Below are positions 27,520 to 36,963 of a stretch of 64,000 bases of DNA, piece after piece. The DNA is taken from positions 124,001 through 188,000 of the forward strand of contig NZ_OY808998.1 of assembly GCF_963681195.1 (NCBI RefSeq). Direction: 5' to 3'. The position numbers were made by a program, and so were the translations under genes. Each line of letters begins with the position of its first letter. Positions within the stretch are counted from its first letter, which is position 1. Below the pieces are notes generated by a model. The model saw nothing but the letters and a program-made list of their open reading frames with translations. It had not been told where the DNA came from and made no database searches. Source of the DNA: Vibrio sp. 16 (GTDB taxonomy: Bacteria > Pseudomonadota > Gammaproteobacteria > Enterobacterales > Vibrionaceae).

Positions 27520-29342
27520 TACAGCTTGTACCTATCATCAATGATGGTGACTGGCTCAAAGGAAGCCCCTTTCTTGTAGGCTTCAAGCGTCTTCTTCTTT
27601 AGATCTTCATCTATCCAGAAGTTGCTCGTGCCTAAGATATTAAACATGGCGCCAGTTTTCTTCGTCATCGGGTTAGCTGGGAACTTAATCCAACGCCAAT
27701 AGGCATCTCGTGTATATGGCACCATGTAGCCCGGTACAATGACATAGGCATCACTAATATCTTGCTGAATGTCGCGCGACAGTTTCTGTTTTTTCTCCAC
27801 ATCAAACTCAGACTTAAACGCCGCTATTTTTTTGTCTAACTCTGGCGTACTGTAGTTGGTGTGGTTATTGGTTTGCGGTTTGTTCGCATTACTCGAGTGG
27901 AAGTACTCCTTGTATGCAGGGATATCGCCGCCCCCCATATTGAGGAAAGCCAACTGATGCTTCTTCTCTAAAATGAACTTAAACGCTGCCGACCCATCGA
28001 CAAGGTTCAAATCAAATTCCAGCCCTGCTTGTTTCGCTTGCTCTTTCAGATAAGCAATTCTCGGCGTCCAGATGGTGTAGCCATAAGTGATCTTGAAACT
28101 GAGTCGCTGACCTTCTGCGTTCACTCGAATCCCATCAGGGCCAATCTGTTCAAATCCCGCTTGCTCGAAAAAGTGAGCCGCTTTCTTGGGGTCAAAACTT
28201 GGTGGTGTTGCCGACGCTAAGTCATATTTTCCATGGCCGAATCCCATCGCGTGTGGTTTACGTGAATAGTCACCACGAAGCACGTTTTTGATCATCCCAT
28301 CAAAATCTGTGGCGTAAGTAATACCTTTGCGTACATTAATGTCGCTAAGCAATGGCATTGAGGTATTGATCCACAGCCCCCCAGCCCCCTGTGGCGTTTG
28401 ATTGAAGCCCCAAAACTTATGGATAAATCCTCTTTGAAATGGTTCTGTGTTCGCTTTTTCATGCCACAAATGAGGAAGCACCATCGCGAAGGTATCCAGT
28501 GACCCTTTTTCAAAATGTTTGCGCGCAATATCGTTATCGCGTATCACTTTTAGTCGTAACTTGTCGACATTAAAGCGATGTTGATAGTACTTGTTCTCGT
28601 AACCCCACCAATCGGCCCCCACATGTTTGAAGGTAATACTTTTCCCCTTCTTTACTTTGTCTATGTAGTAAGGAGACGTCGTTGGTTCTGGTTTAAAGTT
28701 GTATTTACGAACAAAGTTGTCATCCATGCCGTCGCCGTTGGCATCAGAAATCTTTGCAAAGTGATGCTTAGGACGGGGTTGAACGCCATTGCTTGGCGTA
28801 TTGAGTAATGACATAAGCTCGTCATTGCTTTTTGGCTCAGCCAGTTCAATTGAAATGGTGTAGTCATCGAATTTTTCAACACTCGAAATCGAGCTCTGAA
28901 AGAAATCATTATACCAAGGGTCAACGATGTCTTTAGAACGGTAGTAAGTCAGCATAAACAGATAGTCGTCTGCGGTGACTACTTTACCGTCTGACCATTT
29001 AGCCGAAGGATTTAACTTGAAGTAAACCGTTCTTTGGTCCTCGCCAAACGCCCATTCGTTAGCGAGCTGAGGAATCCAGTTGCCTGTATCTGGATGACGT
29101 TGCGCCAATTTCGGAGCACCGTCCATCAAATAGTAACGTACGCCAGAGTTGGCATCGGGCCCTACCGAACGCAAGGTCTGAGGAAAACTGAGCATATAGC
29201 TGCGCAATGTGCCGCCACGTGTCGCTTCCGGCGAAGAAAAAATAGGGTCATCCCAATTCGTGTGCCACAACAAGTTTTCAGGCAGCACGTCTGCATAGGC
29301 CGATCCGCTAATCAGCAAGGCTAATAGTCCTTTTTTAATCAT
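27519..29342 (-). CDS. Periplasmic peptide-binding protein (family 5, YejA-like)
   Basis: A 607-residue exported binding protein. The short signal peptide is MIKKGLLALLISGSAYA, with cleavage near residue 17, followed by LPENLLWHTNWDDP. SBP family-5 motifs are spread through the chain (for example ANEWAFGEDQRTVYFKLNPSAKWSDGKVVTADDY). Its length is close to YejA (about 604). A frame extending to 29474 runs back into the permease gene and is not used: AAGGA lies seven bases before the ATG at 29342. The gene lies between the permeases and the ATPases, an unusual position compared with yejABEF. It presumably delivers peptides to the 29360/30404 permeases. Confidence 0.93.
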   Translation of the reverse strand: MIKKGLLALLISGSAYADVLPENLLWHTNWDDPIFSSPEATRGGTLRSYMLSFPQTLRSVGPDANSGVRYYLMDGAPKLAQRHPDTGNWIPQLANEWAFGEDQRTVYFKLNPSAKWSDGKVVTADDYLFMLTYYRSKDIVDPWYNDFFQSSISSVEKFDDYTISIELAEPKSNDELMSLLNTPSNGVQPRPKHHFAKISDANGDGMDDNFVRKYNFKPEPTTSPYYIDKVKKGKSITFKHVGADWWGYENKYYQHRFNVDKLRLKVIRDNDIARKHFEKGSLDTFAMVLPHLWHEKANTEPFQRGFIHKFWGFNQTPQGAGGLWINTSMPLLSDINVRKGITYATDFDGMIKNVLRGDYSRKPHAMGFGHGKYDLASATPPSFDPKKAAHFFEQAGFEQIGPDGIRVNAEGQRLSFKITYGYTIWTPRIAYLKEQAKQAGLEFDLNLVDGSAAFKFILEKKHQLAFLNMGGGDIPAYKEYFHSSNANKPQTNNHTNYSTPELDKKIAAFKSEFDVEKKQKLSRDIQQDISDAYVIVPGYMVPYTRDAYWRWIKFPANPMTKKTGAMFNILGTSNFWIDEDLKKKTLEAYKKGASFEPVTIIDDRYKL

Positions 29343-29359
29343 CACTGCTTCCTTAATTA

Positions 29360-30403
29360 TTATTTGTATAACGTATATTTTTTTGGATCGAACGCCGTGC
29401 GAATCGCTTCCCCAATGAATGTGACCATCACCAATACAGAAACAATGGCGATAACAACTGACGTCACAATCCATGGTGAATCAAGGTTCGATTTCCCTTG
29501 TTGAAGTAGCTCGCCCCAGCTTGGTGTAGGAGGGACAAGACCTAGCCCTAAATAGTCAAGTGCCGTCAATGCGGTGATGTTGGCTGCTATCGTGAACGGA
29601 GCAAGTGTCACAATCATCACCATCGTATTTGGCAAAATATGTTTGAAGATAATGCGAGATGTCGATGCCCCAAGCGCTTTCGCTGCCATTACATATTCAC
29701 GAGCAGACTCTTTGTAAGTCATGGTTCTCATGTACCAGGTGATCCCCATCCAGCCGAAAGTCACATTGATCAAGACGAAGAGGAAGAACGTTGGCTGGGC
29801 GATCGAGACTAAAATCATAATCACATAAAGGAATGGCACCATTGACCAAGTCTCAATAATGCGTTGGACAATCAAGTCAAACTTACCGCCAAAAAAGCCC
29901 ATTGCACAACCGACTGACACTCCAATCACGTAGGAAATTGCCATCGTCAAAAGTGCAAAGCCCATCGCGGTTCTAAAGCCGTAGACCAGTCGGGCCAGGA
30001 TGTCGCGCCCAATAACATCGGTTCCAAGGTAGTGTTGGCTCTCTGCACTCGGCTCGTTGGGCGGGAAATCACCGGAAAAGTCCTGTTCGTAAGGGTTCCA
30101 AGGCACCATAGGCAATATGACGAAATCCCCTTGATTACGGATTTCAAACTGTTTTTGTAGATCGCGATAGTTGGCTTCACTCGCGTAATCTAAGCCAAAA
30201 TCGCTCCCAGCATAAACATCTGAAACAACGGGGAAGTAGTAGTTGCCTTGGTATTTCACCATCAAAGCTTTGCTGTTGATCAAAAGCTCCGCGCACAATG
30301 AGAGCATGAGCATCAACGCCAGCAGAACTAATGACCAATACCCACGCTTTATTTCTTTAAATCGTTTGATTTGCTTAAGTGTTAACGGATTCACAGTCAT
30401 CAT
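29360..30403 (-). CDS. Peptide ABC transporter permease (YejE/OppC-like)
   Basis: Inner-membrane permease of 347 residues. One N-terminal helix, a long periplasmic loop (about 48-125) as in YejE, and five helices containing the BPD_transp_1 domain with the EAA-type loop (EYVMAAKALGASTSRIIFKHILPN, about 232-255) are seen. LGTDVIGRDILARLVYGFR is the conserved segment ahead of the domain. The ATG immediately follows the previous stop, with GGAG at the end of that gene. It pairs with the permease at 30404. Confidence 0.93.
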   Translation of the reverse strand: MMTVNPLTLKQIKRFKEIKRGYWSLVLLALMLMLSLCAELLINSKALMVKYQGNYYFPVVSDVYAGSDFGLDYASEANYRDLQKQFEIRNQGDFVILPMVPWNPYEQDFSGDFPPNEPSAESQHYLGTDVIGRDILARLVYGFRTAMGFALLTMAISYVIGVSVGCAMGFFGGKFDLIVQRIIETWSMVPFLYVIMILVSIAQPTFFLFVLINVTFGWMGITWYMRTMTYKESAREYVMAAKALGASTSRIIFKHILPNTMVMIVTLAPFTIAANITALTALDYLGLGLVPPTPSWGELLQQGKSNLDSPWIVTSVVIAIVSVLVMVTFIGEAIRTAFDPKKYTLYK

Positions 30404-31426
30404 TTAAGCTCCAAATTTCACGCGAGGATCGACAAGCGCAACGCAGAGATCCGAGAGAATGTTGCCCAATAGTAAAATACACGCATTAATGGCGACAATA
30501 CCCATCACGACGGGATAGTCACGTTCGACAATGGACTCGTAACCAAGCAAACCGATGCCGTTAATATCAAAGATCACTTCTATCAAGAAAGAGCCAGTCA
30601 TAAAGAAAAGTAGTGAATTACCAAAGTGACTAGCGATAGGAATTAAGCTGTTACGCAACGCGTGTTTACGTACGGCCTTACGAAAAGGCAACCCTTTGGC
30701 AATCGCAGTGCGTATATAGTCTGAAGAGAGGTTCTCCATTAAGTTGTTTTTCATCGTCATGGTTAGCGTCGCGAAATCGCCGATCAGATAACAAATTAAC
30801 GGAAGTACCGCATGCCAAGCGATGTCTATCATTTGGTCGTAGACGGTGGTTAAGTCATCAAAGTCTTCCCCGACGAACCCGCCCATCGGAAACCATTCCA
30901 AGTGATAACTAAACAGTGTTATAAGCAGAACGCCCACCACATAGCCGGGCAAAGCGTAGCCAACAAAAATCATTATTGAAGAGGCGGAGTCAAACACGCT
31001 GCCATGTTTGAGCGCTTTGAAATAACCAAGTGGGATTGAAATGAAGTAGCTAACAAAAAACGTAACGCCACCATACAAAAGTGATACTGGAAGGCGTTCG
31101 AAAATCATATCGGTAACAGGCTCGTAGTAACGCGTAGATTCGCCCAAATCGAAATGCGCTAATCGAGTCAACCAATCTATGTAAGCTTCTGTTACTGGCT
31201 TATCTAATCCGTAGAATTTATTGAGATCTGCCATCTGCTCTTCAGACAGGGCTGAATTTTGGCCAACCACACTCGCTCCACCCGCATCTCCCTGTGGCTG
31301 CATATTCGCCAGCATTCGTTCAACAGGGCCCCCGGGGACAAAGCGCGTAATCGCGAATATCAAGATAGTGATACCTAGAAACGTTGGTACAACTAACGCC
31401 AAGCGTTTCATTAAATATGCAAACAT
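30404..31426 (-). CDS. Peptide ABC transporter permease (YejB/OppB-like)
   Basis: First gene of the peptide-uptake operon. It is a 340-residue inner-membrane permease with six hydrophobic segments. The family start RLALVVPTFLGITILIFAIT and the RFVPGGPVERMLA motif are present, then the EAA loop DYIRTAIAKGLPFRKAVRKHALRNS (about 237-261) and the C-terminal VDPRVKFGA. It contacts the ATPases and forms the pore with the 29360 product. A sigma-70-like promoter precedes it at 31465-31492. It is a paralogue in architecture of the permease at 61622. Confidence 0.93.
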   Translation of the reverse strand: MFAYLMKRLALVVPTFLGITILIFAITRFVPGGPVERMLANMQPQGDAGGASVVGQNSALSEEQMADLNKFYGLDKPVTEAYIDWLTRLAHFDLGESTRYYEPVTDMIFERLPVSLLYGGVTFFVSYFISIPLGYFKALKHGSVFDSASSIMIFVGYALPGYVVGVLLITLFSYHLEWFPMGGFVGEDFDDLTTVYDQMIDIAWHAVLPLICYLIGDFATLTMTMKNNLMENLSSDYIRTAIAKGLPFRKAVRKHALRNSLIPIASHFGNSLLFFMTGSFLIEVIFDINGIGLLGYESIVERDYPVVMGIVAINACILLLGNILSDLCVALVDPRVKFGA

Positions 31427-31464
31427 TGTTACTAGCCAAACTCCGTGTAAAGCGATGGTCGGCC

Positions 31465-31492
31465 AATATAAACAAACATATTAAGTAGTCAA
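31465..31492 (-). promoter_or_regulatory. Candidate sigma-70 promoter of the peptide-uptake operon
   Basis: On the minus strand there is TTGACT (31492-31487), a 16-base spacer and TATATT (31470-31465), about 40 bases upstream of the first permease ATG. This is a good match to -35 and -10 consensus and would give a leader of about 30 bases. The remaining bases of this 271-base intergenic region up to the photolyase gene are AT-rich, with no further recognisable site. Confidence 0.55.
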
Positions 31493-31697
31493 ATGGTTAC
31501 ATTTCACTACATTTACATACAATATATCTACACATAACAACATGTCATAAAAGCCAATGCTATGTGTTTGAATATCTTCAAAGTCCTTCTGAGCACAAGG
31601 CTTACAGACTGACAGCGCCGCGCGGAATTATTTTTAAACCAAAGTGACAACAGAGGGCTAAAAATACGTAAAACCAGGGAACTCAACGAGGTCCCAA

Positions 31698-33176
31698 ATG
31701 CAATCAATCAATCTAGTCTGGTTAAAAAGAGATTTAAGGCTCACCGACCATCAACCGTTACATGATGCGATTCAAGATGGCACGCCATTCGCGCTCATTT
31801 ACATCTTTGAACCCCTTCTTCTTAATGACCCTCATTTTTCCGATCGTCATTGGCGGTTTGTGCTGCAATCTCTTGACGACATCAATGAGACACTTACTCC
31901 ATTCGGAACGTCGGTGCATATTTTGTTTGGCGATGCGACACAGTGTTTTGAGTCTCTAGCTCATCACTATTCCATTGGGAAGGTCTTTTCCCATCAAGAA
32001 ATTGGCCTAAACAATACCTTTGAACGCGATAAACGCCTCGCTGCTTGGTTTACATCCAACGGAATTCAATGGCACGAGTCTCAACATGGGGCAGTACTAC
32101 GCGGGGCAAAAACTCGCCAGCAGTGGGACGAGCGTTGGCACACATTCATGCGCGCGCCCCTAGCCGACCCGCAACTCGATCACGCTCGCTGGGTAAACCT
32201 CGAAGGGATAGAACCACACATGCGCTTTTCGCCCCCTCTTGAGTGGCAAGGCAAAGCTAACGGTATGCAAACCGGCGGCAGTCAACTCGCTTGGAAAACG
32301 CTCGATGATTTTTTTCGTCGACGTGGTAAAGACTACTACCGCCGCATTTCGAGCCCTTCACTGTCTCGGTCCGCGTGTACCCGTATTTCGCCTTACCTCG
32401 CTTGGGGCAATGTATCACTGCGGGAAGTTTATCAGTACCTGTTGCAGCACTGGCAGTTAAAGGGCTTTAAACGCAGTGCAATTGCTCTCTCTTCACGCTT
32501 GCATTGGCATTGTCACTTTATGCAAAAGTTTGAGTCTGAAGTCGAAATGGAGTTTCGTTGCCTAAACAGAGGTTACGAACCCTTGATCGTTCAAAGCACA
32601 CGCAAAGACGAAATGATGTTGAAGGCGTGGAAAACCGGCACCACTGGTTTGCCTTTGGTCGATGCCTGCATGCGCTGCTTGCATCATACCGGCTACCTAA
32701 ATTTTAGGATGCGAGCCATGCTCGTCAGTGTACTTTGCCATCATATGAACCAAGATTGGCGTGACGGTGTCACTCATCTTGCGCAGCTGTTTCTCGACTT
32801 CGAACCCGGGATTCATTATCCACAGTTTCAAATGCAAGCTGGAGTTACTGGCATCAATACCGTTCGTATCTACAACCCAACCAAGCAAGCCCAAGAACAC
32901 GACCCTGATGGTCACTTTATAAAGAAGTGGCTACCTGAGCTTGCTGCCCTTCCCGCTCCCCTGTTGTTCGAACCATGGAAAATGACACCGATGGAAATAA
33001 TGATGTACGAGATTCCTAAGCAGAGCCTTTATCTGAACCCCATCATTGATGTAGACAACTGCGCCCGTGAGGCTAGAGAGCGTCTATGGTCTTGGCAGAA
33101 AGAGCCCGCTGTCGTCTCGGAAGGCTATCGCATCTTAAAACGACACGTTCGAGCCGGAAAACCGAAACACAGTTGA
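31698..33176 (+). CDS. Photolyase/cryptochrome-family protein
   Basis: A 492-residue FAD protein of the DNA photolyase/cryptochrome superfamily. The N-terminal Rossmann photolyase domain begins [17 protein letters not shown] (about 5-21). The C-terminal FAD-binding helical domain contains the [28 protein letters not shown] region (about 313-340) and the Trp-rich segment that follows. The [24 protein letters not shown] stretch is the flavin/Asn-loop region. Whether it repairs cyclobutane dimers or is a photoreceptor cannot be decided from sequence alone. GAGG is six bases ahead of the ATG. Fasciclin and flavin-reductase genes follow on the same strand. Confidence 0.87.
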   Translation: MQSINLVWLKRDLRLTDHQPLHDAIQDGTPFALIYIFEPLLLNDPHFSDRHWRFVLQSLDDINETLTPFGTSVHILFGDATQCFESLAHHYSIGKVFSHQEIGLNNTFERDKRLAAWFTSNGIQWHESQHGAVLRGAKTRQQWDERWHTFMRAPLADPQLDHARWVNLEGIEPHMRFSPPLEWQGKANGMQTGGSQLAWKTLDDFFRRRGKDYYRRISSPSLSRSACTRISPYLAWGNVSLREVYQYLLQHWQLKGFKRSAIALSSRLHWHCHFMQKFESEVEMEFRCLNRGYEPLIVQSTRKDEMMLKAWKTGTTGLPLVDACMRCLHHTGYLNFRMRAMLVSVLCHHMNQDWRDGVTHLAQLFLDFEPGIHYPQFQMQAGVTGINTVRIYNPTKQAQEHDPDGHFIKKWLPELAALPAPLLFEPWKMTPMEIMMYEIPKQSLYLNPIIDVDNCAREARERLWSWQKEPAVVSEGYRILKRHVRAGKPKHS

Positions 33177-33254
33177 TCGAGTTAAGAATAGCCGCGTACA
33201 AGCTTTCACTTTTAACAGGGATTATTCGGTACCCTCACCTACAAGGAACATACC

Positions 33255-33755
33255 ATGAGTAAATATCTTCTCGTTATCACAACTGCACTATTCGCACTCT
33301 TTTCATTCTTAATGCCAGCGCAAGCTCACGACCACGGAATGAAAAAGGAAGACATTGTTGACGTTGCTGTTGGCAATGGTTCATTTAACACCCTAGTTGC
33401 TGCCGTTAAAGCGGCGGGACTCGTGGACACATTGAAAGGCGATGGCCCATTTACCGTGTTTGCACCCACTGATGAAGCGTTTGCGAAACTACCAGACGGT
33501 ACTGTAGAAATGCTGCTTAAACCTGAAAACAAAGACAAACTGGTTTCTATCCTCACCTACCACGTTGTATCAGGTAAAGTGATGGCAGCAGACGTAGTTA
33601 AGCTAGACAAAGCAACCACAGTACAGGGCCAAGACGTGATGGTGAAAGTGATGGGCGATAAGGTTATGGTTAACAACGCAAATGTTGTTGCAACAGATGT
33701 AAAAGCTAAGAATGGCGTTATCCATGTCATCGATACAGTGATTATGCCCAAGTAA
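33255..33755 (+). CDS. Fasciclin-domain secreted protein
   Basis: A 166-residue exported protein. A signal peptide of about 24 residues ends in MPAQAHDH. A single FAS1 domain follows, with the H1-like block [19 protein letters not shown] (about 60-78) and the H2-like end [21 protein letters not shown]. Such single-domain proteins are common in marine bacteria and are thought to be adhesive or stress related. AAGGAA precedes the ATG. The gene lies 78 bases after the photolyase and 55 before a flavin reductase, suggesting one transcript. Its actual function here is unknown. Confidence 0.9.
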   Translation: MSKYLLVITTALFALFSFLMPAQAHDHGMKKEDIVDVAVGNGSFNTLVAAVKAAGLVDTLKGDGPFTVFAPTDEAFAKLPDGTVEMLLKPENKDKLVSILTYHVVSGKVMAADVVKLDKATTVQGQDVMVKVMGDKVMVNNANVVATDVKAKNGVIHVIDTVIMPK

Positions 33756-33784
33756 ACGTTCGTTCCAACCCGTCAATAATAGGA

Positions 33785-33803
33785 GGGCAGCGACTCGCTG
33801 CCC
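33785..33803 (+). promoter_or_regulatory. Hairpin between ribosome site and flavin reductase start
   Basis: GGGCAGCGA and TCGCTGCCC form a GC-rich stem around a very short loop. The stem begins within AGGAGGG (33781-33787) and ends eight bases before the ATG at 33811. It could act as a terminator for the fasciclin gene (though it has no T-run) or bring the distant AGGAGG near the start. Either role is inferred. Confidence 0.5.
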
Positions 33804-33810
33804 GATTCAT

Positions 33811-34494
33811 ATGCACAATAAGACATTGACCCGCGCTGACATTGAAGCGCTCGAAAAAATGCAACGCACCCGCCTTATAAACTGTTTGTCGGGCTATAAA
33901 AGTGCCAACTTAATCGGTACACGCGATGAACACGGCAATGAAAACGTATCGGTTGTCAGCTCCGTGATCCATATGGGCTCGAACCCACCTCTGCTCGGCT
34001 TTATTGTTCGACCGCGCAAAGTAGAACGACATACGCTAGACAATATTTTGAGTACAGGCAGTTTCACCATCAATGCAATAGCGCTTGATTTTGCACAGCA
34101 AGCTCACCAAACCTCTGCTCGTTATCCTAAAAACGTTTCAGAATTCAACGCAGCTGGTTTGACGCCCCATTATGAAGACAACATCTCTGCCCCGTTTGTT
34201 TTGGAAAGTCCCCTAAAAATGGCGTTAGAACTGCGTGAGCACATCATCATTAATAGCAACGATACGGAAATGGTGATTGGGGAAGTCGTTCACGTAAGTT
34301 TGCCAGAGCAGGTCATCATGCCCGACGGTTACGTTGACCTCGAAGCTCTAGACCTCGTCACTATTTCTGGCTTGGACAGTTATCACGTCACCCAGCGCGT
34401 TCACCGTTTGAGTTATGCCAAACCAGACAAAGCGCTCTTTCCCCTCACCAAAGAGGGAGAACCCTCATCTTGGCGAGCCTTAGCGCCAGATTAA
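33811..34494 (+). CDS. Flavin reductase-like domain protein
   Basis: A 227-residue protein with the flavin reductase-like FMN-binding split-barrel fold. It shows SGYKSANLIGTRDEHGNENVSVVSSVIHMGSNPPLLGFIVRP (start of the barrel, about 28-70) and later the GEVVHVSLPEQVIMPDG region. It probably binds FMN and reduces flavins or transfers electrons, in the cytoplasm. The ribosome-site-like AGGAGG lies 25 bases upstream, partly inside a GC-rich hairpin at 33785-33803, so spacing is abnormal unless the hairpin folds. It follows the photolyase and fasciclin genes. Confidence 0.82.
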   Translation: MHNKTLTRADIEALEKMQRTRLINCLSGYKSANLIGTRDEHGNENVSVVSSVIHMGSNPPLLGFIVRPRKVERHTLDNILSTGSFTINAIALDFAQQAHQTSARYPKNVSEFNAAGLTPHYEDNISAPFVLESPLKMALELREHIIINSNDTEMVIGEVVHVSLPEQVIMPDGYVDLEALDLVTISGLDSYHVTQRVHRLSYAKPDKALFPLTKEGEPSSWRALAPD

Positions 34495-34541
34495 TAATGA
34501 GAATATTGGGGGCGCGAAAACGCTATCCGTGCCCCTTCCTG

Positions 34542-34790
34542 TTAACGATGTTTGTATTGCGTGGGCGCGTAACCCCTGATGACATCACGACTCCGCAGTG
34601 CGATGTGTTTGGTTGTTCTCCCAGACACCCTTTCTCGCCATAGCTTGAAACTCTTAGACTTTAGATTGCGCCTCATTAACTGGATCACCTCAGGCTCTGT
34701 TAACCCGAACTGGACTTCTATCGCCTCAAATGGCGTTCGGTCCTCCCATGCCATCTCAATAATGCGAGATACTTCGTCACCCTTTAACAT
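34542..34790 (-). CDS. TIGR03643-family protein
   Basis: An 82-residue protein of the TIGR03643 (DUF2805) family. Its core reads AWEDRTPFEAIEVQFGL, EVIQLMRRNLKSKSFKLWRERVSGR, a small basic helical domain. The function is unknown, but such genes often sit beside photolyase/cryptochrome genes, as here. A TTG at 34862 would add 24 residues of poor family match. The ATG at 34790, with AGGA eight bases upstream, gives the usual size and is chosen. It is convergent with the flavin reductase gene. Confidence 0.8.
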   Translation of the reverse strand: MLKGDEVSRIIEMAWEDRTPFEAIEVQFGLTEPEVIQLMRRNLKSKSFKLWRERVSGRTTKHIALRSRDVIRGYAPTQYKHR

Positions 34791-35057
34791 CTGACCGTTC
34801 CTGTTGGTTAATAGTGATTTAATTACGGCAAAAGGCTGGACTCGGTTCACTCCTGCGTCCAATCAATGTGTCAAAGGCAACCAAAAATTTTAATGTTGAG
34901 CGAGCCCAAATGTGAAGCGATTACATCGTTGGCTCTGCTATTCGCTATAGTTAAGAAATGAACAAATTGGCGCGTGAAATATTTTTGTAACAAAAGTGAC
35001 TTATTTTTAGTTATATTAATAACTGCTAATACAATCAAAACAATGGTAGTTGCAAGC

Positions 35058-36275
35058 ATGCAAACAAATTTGGACACCAACACCTACATCGCTAGGCAAC
35101 CTATCCTTGAGGTTGATGGTAACGTTTTTGGTTATGAGCTTCTGTATCGAAACAGCATGGCCAATTGTTATCCACAAGGTGTCGCTGACACAGAAGCAAC
35201 CGCTAGAATGTATGCCGAGCACTTTTTGGGTGACATCGTGGGGCTTTTGGGCAAAACGCCTGCCTTCATCAATTTTGACTACGATTCACTGCTCAATGGC
35301 GCGGCGATGGACTTCCCTCCACAAGCTATCGTTGTCGAAATACTCGAGACTTGCTCGCCGACAGAAGAATTGTTTGAAGTGTTAAGCGGACTAAAATCAC
35401 AAGGTTACACACTGGCACTGGATGACTTTACCCCTAGCGATGAATGGCAATCTTTTTACCCTCTGATTGACATCATTAAGTTCGATATTCAGAGCATGTC
35501 GATGATAAAATGCGGGCTAACCATTCGCAGTCTCCAAGGTTACGACATCCGCTTTTTAGCAGAAAAAGTGGAAAGCTATGACGAGTTTGAAGCAGCTAAA
35601 AAGTGGGGATTTGAACTATTCCAAGGCTACTTCTTTACTAAGCCTCAACTTATCAAGCGTACTAGGCTGAGCTCTTCAACTGAAACGCTAGTCAGCCTAT
35701 CCAAGTTAATCGCATCGACACCATTGGATTACAACAAAATCACTAATGTAATCAACCAAAGTGCAAGTTTGAGCTATCAACTTCTCAGGTACGTCAATAA
35801 CGCGGGGTTGGTCGGAGACATTACCAGTGTCAAACAGGCTCTGGCTTATCTTGGCGACAGTAAGGTGGTTAAATACTGCTCTTATGCTCTGCTCTCGCAA
35901 CTAGGCAGCGAAAAGCCGCCAGTCCTTCAGCTTTTTGCTTTAAGGCGAGCACGTCTTATGTATTTGACCATGCGCTATCTAAACCAAGAGAGTTTAGCCG
36001 AACAAGCCTATTTGACAGGATTGCTCTCTTTAACCGATGCCATGTTAGATATGAACATTGAAGATATTGGCCAAAGCTTGAAGCTAGACTCCGCGATTAC
36101 CAGTGCGTTGGTACATCACTCAGGTAAGATCGGCGCCACGTTGCAGATCACTAAATGGCTTGAGACCAACGATTGGGTAAGCATCGAGCCTGTTGCTAAA
36201 CAATTGCAACTATCCGAAAACGACATTATCGCACTTGCCGTCGAAAGCGACCTTTGGATATGCGATGTGTATTAG
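35058..36275 (+). CDS. EAL-HDOD (YuxH-type) signalling protein
   Basis: A 405-residue protein with an N-terminal EAL-like domain (IARQPILEVDGNVFGYELLYRN) and a C-terminal HDOD domain (about 200-400, beginning with SSTETLVSLSKLIASTPLDYNKITNVI). The EAL motif reads ELL and the DDFGxG loop reads DDFTPSDE, so it is not expected to cleave c-di-GMP and may act as a receptor or scaffold. The start could be ATG 35043 or 35058; neither has a strong ribosome site. A frame opening at 34974 adds a hydrophobic leader that is probably not translated. The gene is monocistronic. Confidence 0.82.
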   Translation: MQTNLDTNTYIARQPILEVDGNVFGYELLYRNSMANCYPQGVADTEATARMYAEHFLGDIVGLLGKTPAFINFDYDSLLNGAAMDFPPQAIVVEILETCSPTEELFEVLSGLKSQGYTLALDDFTPSDEWQSFYPLIDIIKFDIQSMSMIKCGLTIRSLQGYDIRFLAEKVESYDEFEAAKKWGFELFQGYFFTKPQLIKRTRLSSSTETLVSLSKLIASTPLDYNKITNVINQSASLSYQLLRYVNNAGLVGDITSVKQALAYLGDSKVVKYCSYALLSQLGSEKPPVLQLFALRRARLMYLTMRYLNQESLAEQAYLTGLLSLTDAMLDMNIEDIGQSLKLDSAITSALVHHSGKIGATLQITKWLETNDWVSIEPVAKQLQLSENDIIALAVESDLWICDVY

Positions 36276-36320
36276 GTTTGAGCAATGGCTTAACCGAGCA
36301 CTAAGCTAGATTGCATTGAG

Positions 36321-36662
36321 CTACCCAACACCACCAATATGCACGATAGCGGATGACATAATCATTATTGTGGCAATCTGCGCCGCCATAATGTAACGGT
36401 GTTGTACATCAGTGCTGACATAAATCGATTTAAAAAGGCTTATGTCAAACCATGCAGACCAAATCACGATAAATAGCAACGCAAAAACGGTGAATCCGGT
36501 AATGCCAAGGTGATGACTCAAGTAATTTCCCAGCACGAAAATCGATACGACATGAGCCAAATCGTAAAAAATCTCTATACAGTGCACATGATCACTGCAG
36601 GTCTGCGCATCCAGCTGATGCTTGGGTTTACGCCATAATGGATGTTTCTTGGCTAAATCCAT
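36321..36662 (-). pseudogene. Truncated low-temperature-requirement A (LtrA) protein remnant
   Basis: A 113-residue frame matching only the N-terminus of LtrA proteins, which are normally about 350-400 residues with many membrane helices. The HVHCIEIFYDLAHVVSIFVLG segment (about 25-45) corresponds to the family's HVxWxELFFDLVFV start, followed by two or three hydrophobic helices. The frame then ends 45 bases from the end of the convergent EAL-HDOD gene, with no room for the remaining helices. AAGGG still precedes the ATG, so a short membrane peptide may be made. It is probably a decayed gene. Confidence 0.7.
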
Positions 36663-36963
36663 AAAGTTACGCCCTTTACAAAATCACTGCGCTAAGCCGC
36701 ATGTTGTGTTCAGTATGCTAGCCCCTCAATAATTTCAATTAGTATACTTTTGGTAACCTTTCCTCGCCGATCCACTCATATTCCACTCCATTTTAAAAAA
36801 TTAAATTACGATTAAACAAAGACTTAAACAAACTTCAATCGAACTTCATGGTAGTTACTAAAAGTTAACTAATTGCACTAGAAATGCAGGTAACCATAAT
36901 AAACCGCAAGACAGCGAAATCATTATTCGCTCTGTAAACATCCAATATTGAAGGGTTAATATC
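36663..36963. promoter_or_regulatory. Regulatory region of the mdaB-like gene with two copies of the shared 17-bp motif
   Basis: This 301-base interval holds no credible gene. It contains AGTATACTTTTGGTAAC at 36741-36757 and an inverted, three-mismatch copy GTTACTAAAAGTTAACT at 36854-36870. The same motif occurs at 38356-38372 and 39587-39603, beside the peroxiredoxin-like and HxlR genes. I infer HxlR-family operator sites; the second lies about 95 bases ahead of the mdaB-like start. Confidence 0.65.

Noticed and set aside
29342..29474. Longer start for the peptide-binding protein
   Set aside because: The extension reads through the end of the permease gene in another frame and would bury the signal peptide; a good ribosome site is at the ATG of 29342.
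34501..34541. Possible GC-rich hairpin between flavin reductase and TIGR03643 genes
   Set aside because: The stem is interrupted and lacks a clear T-run, so a terminator is not claimed.
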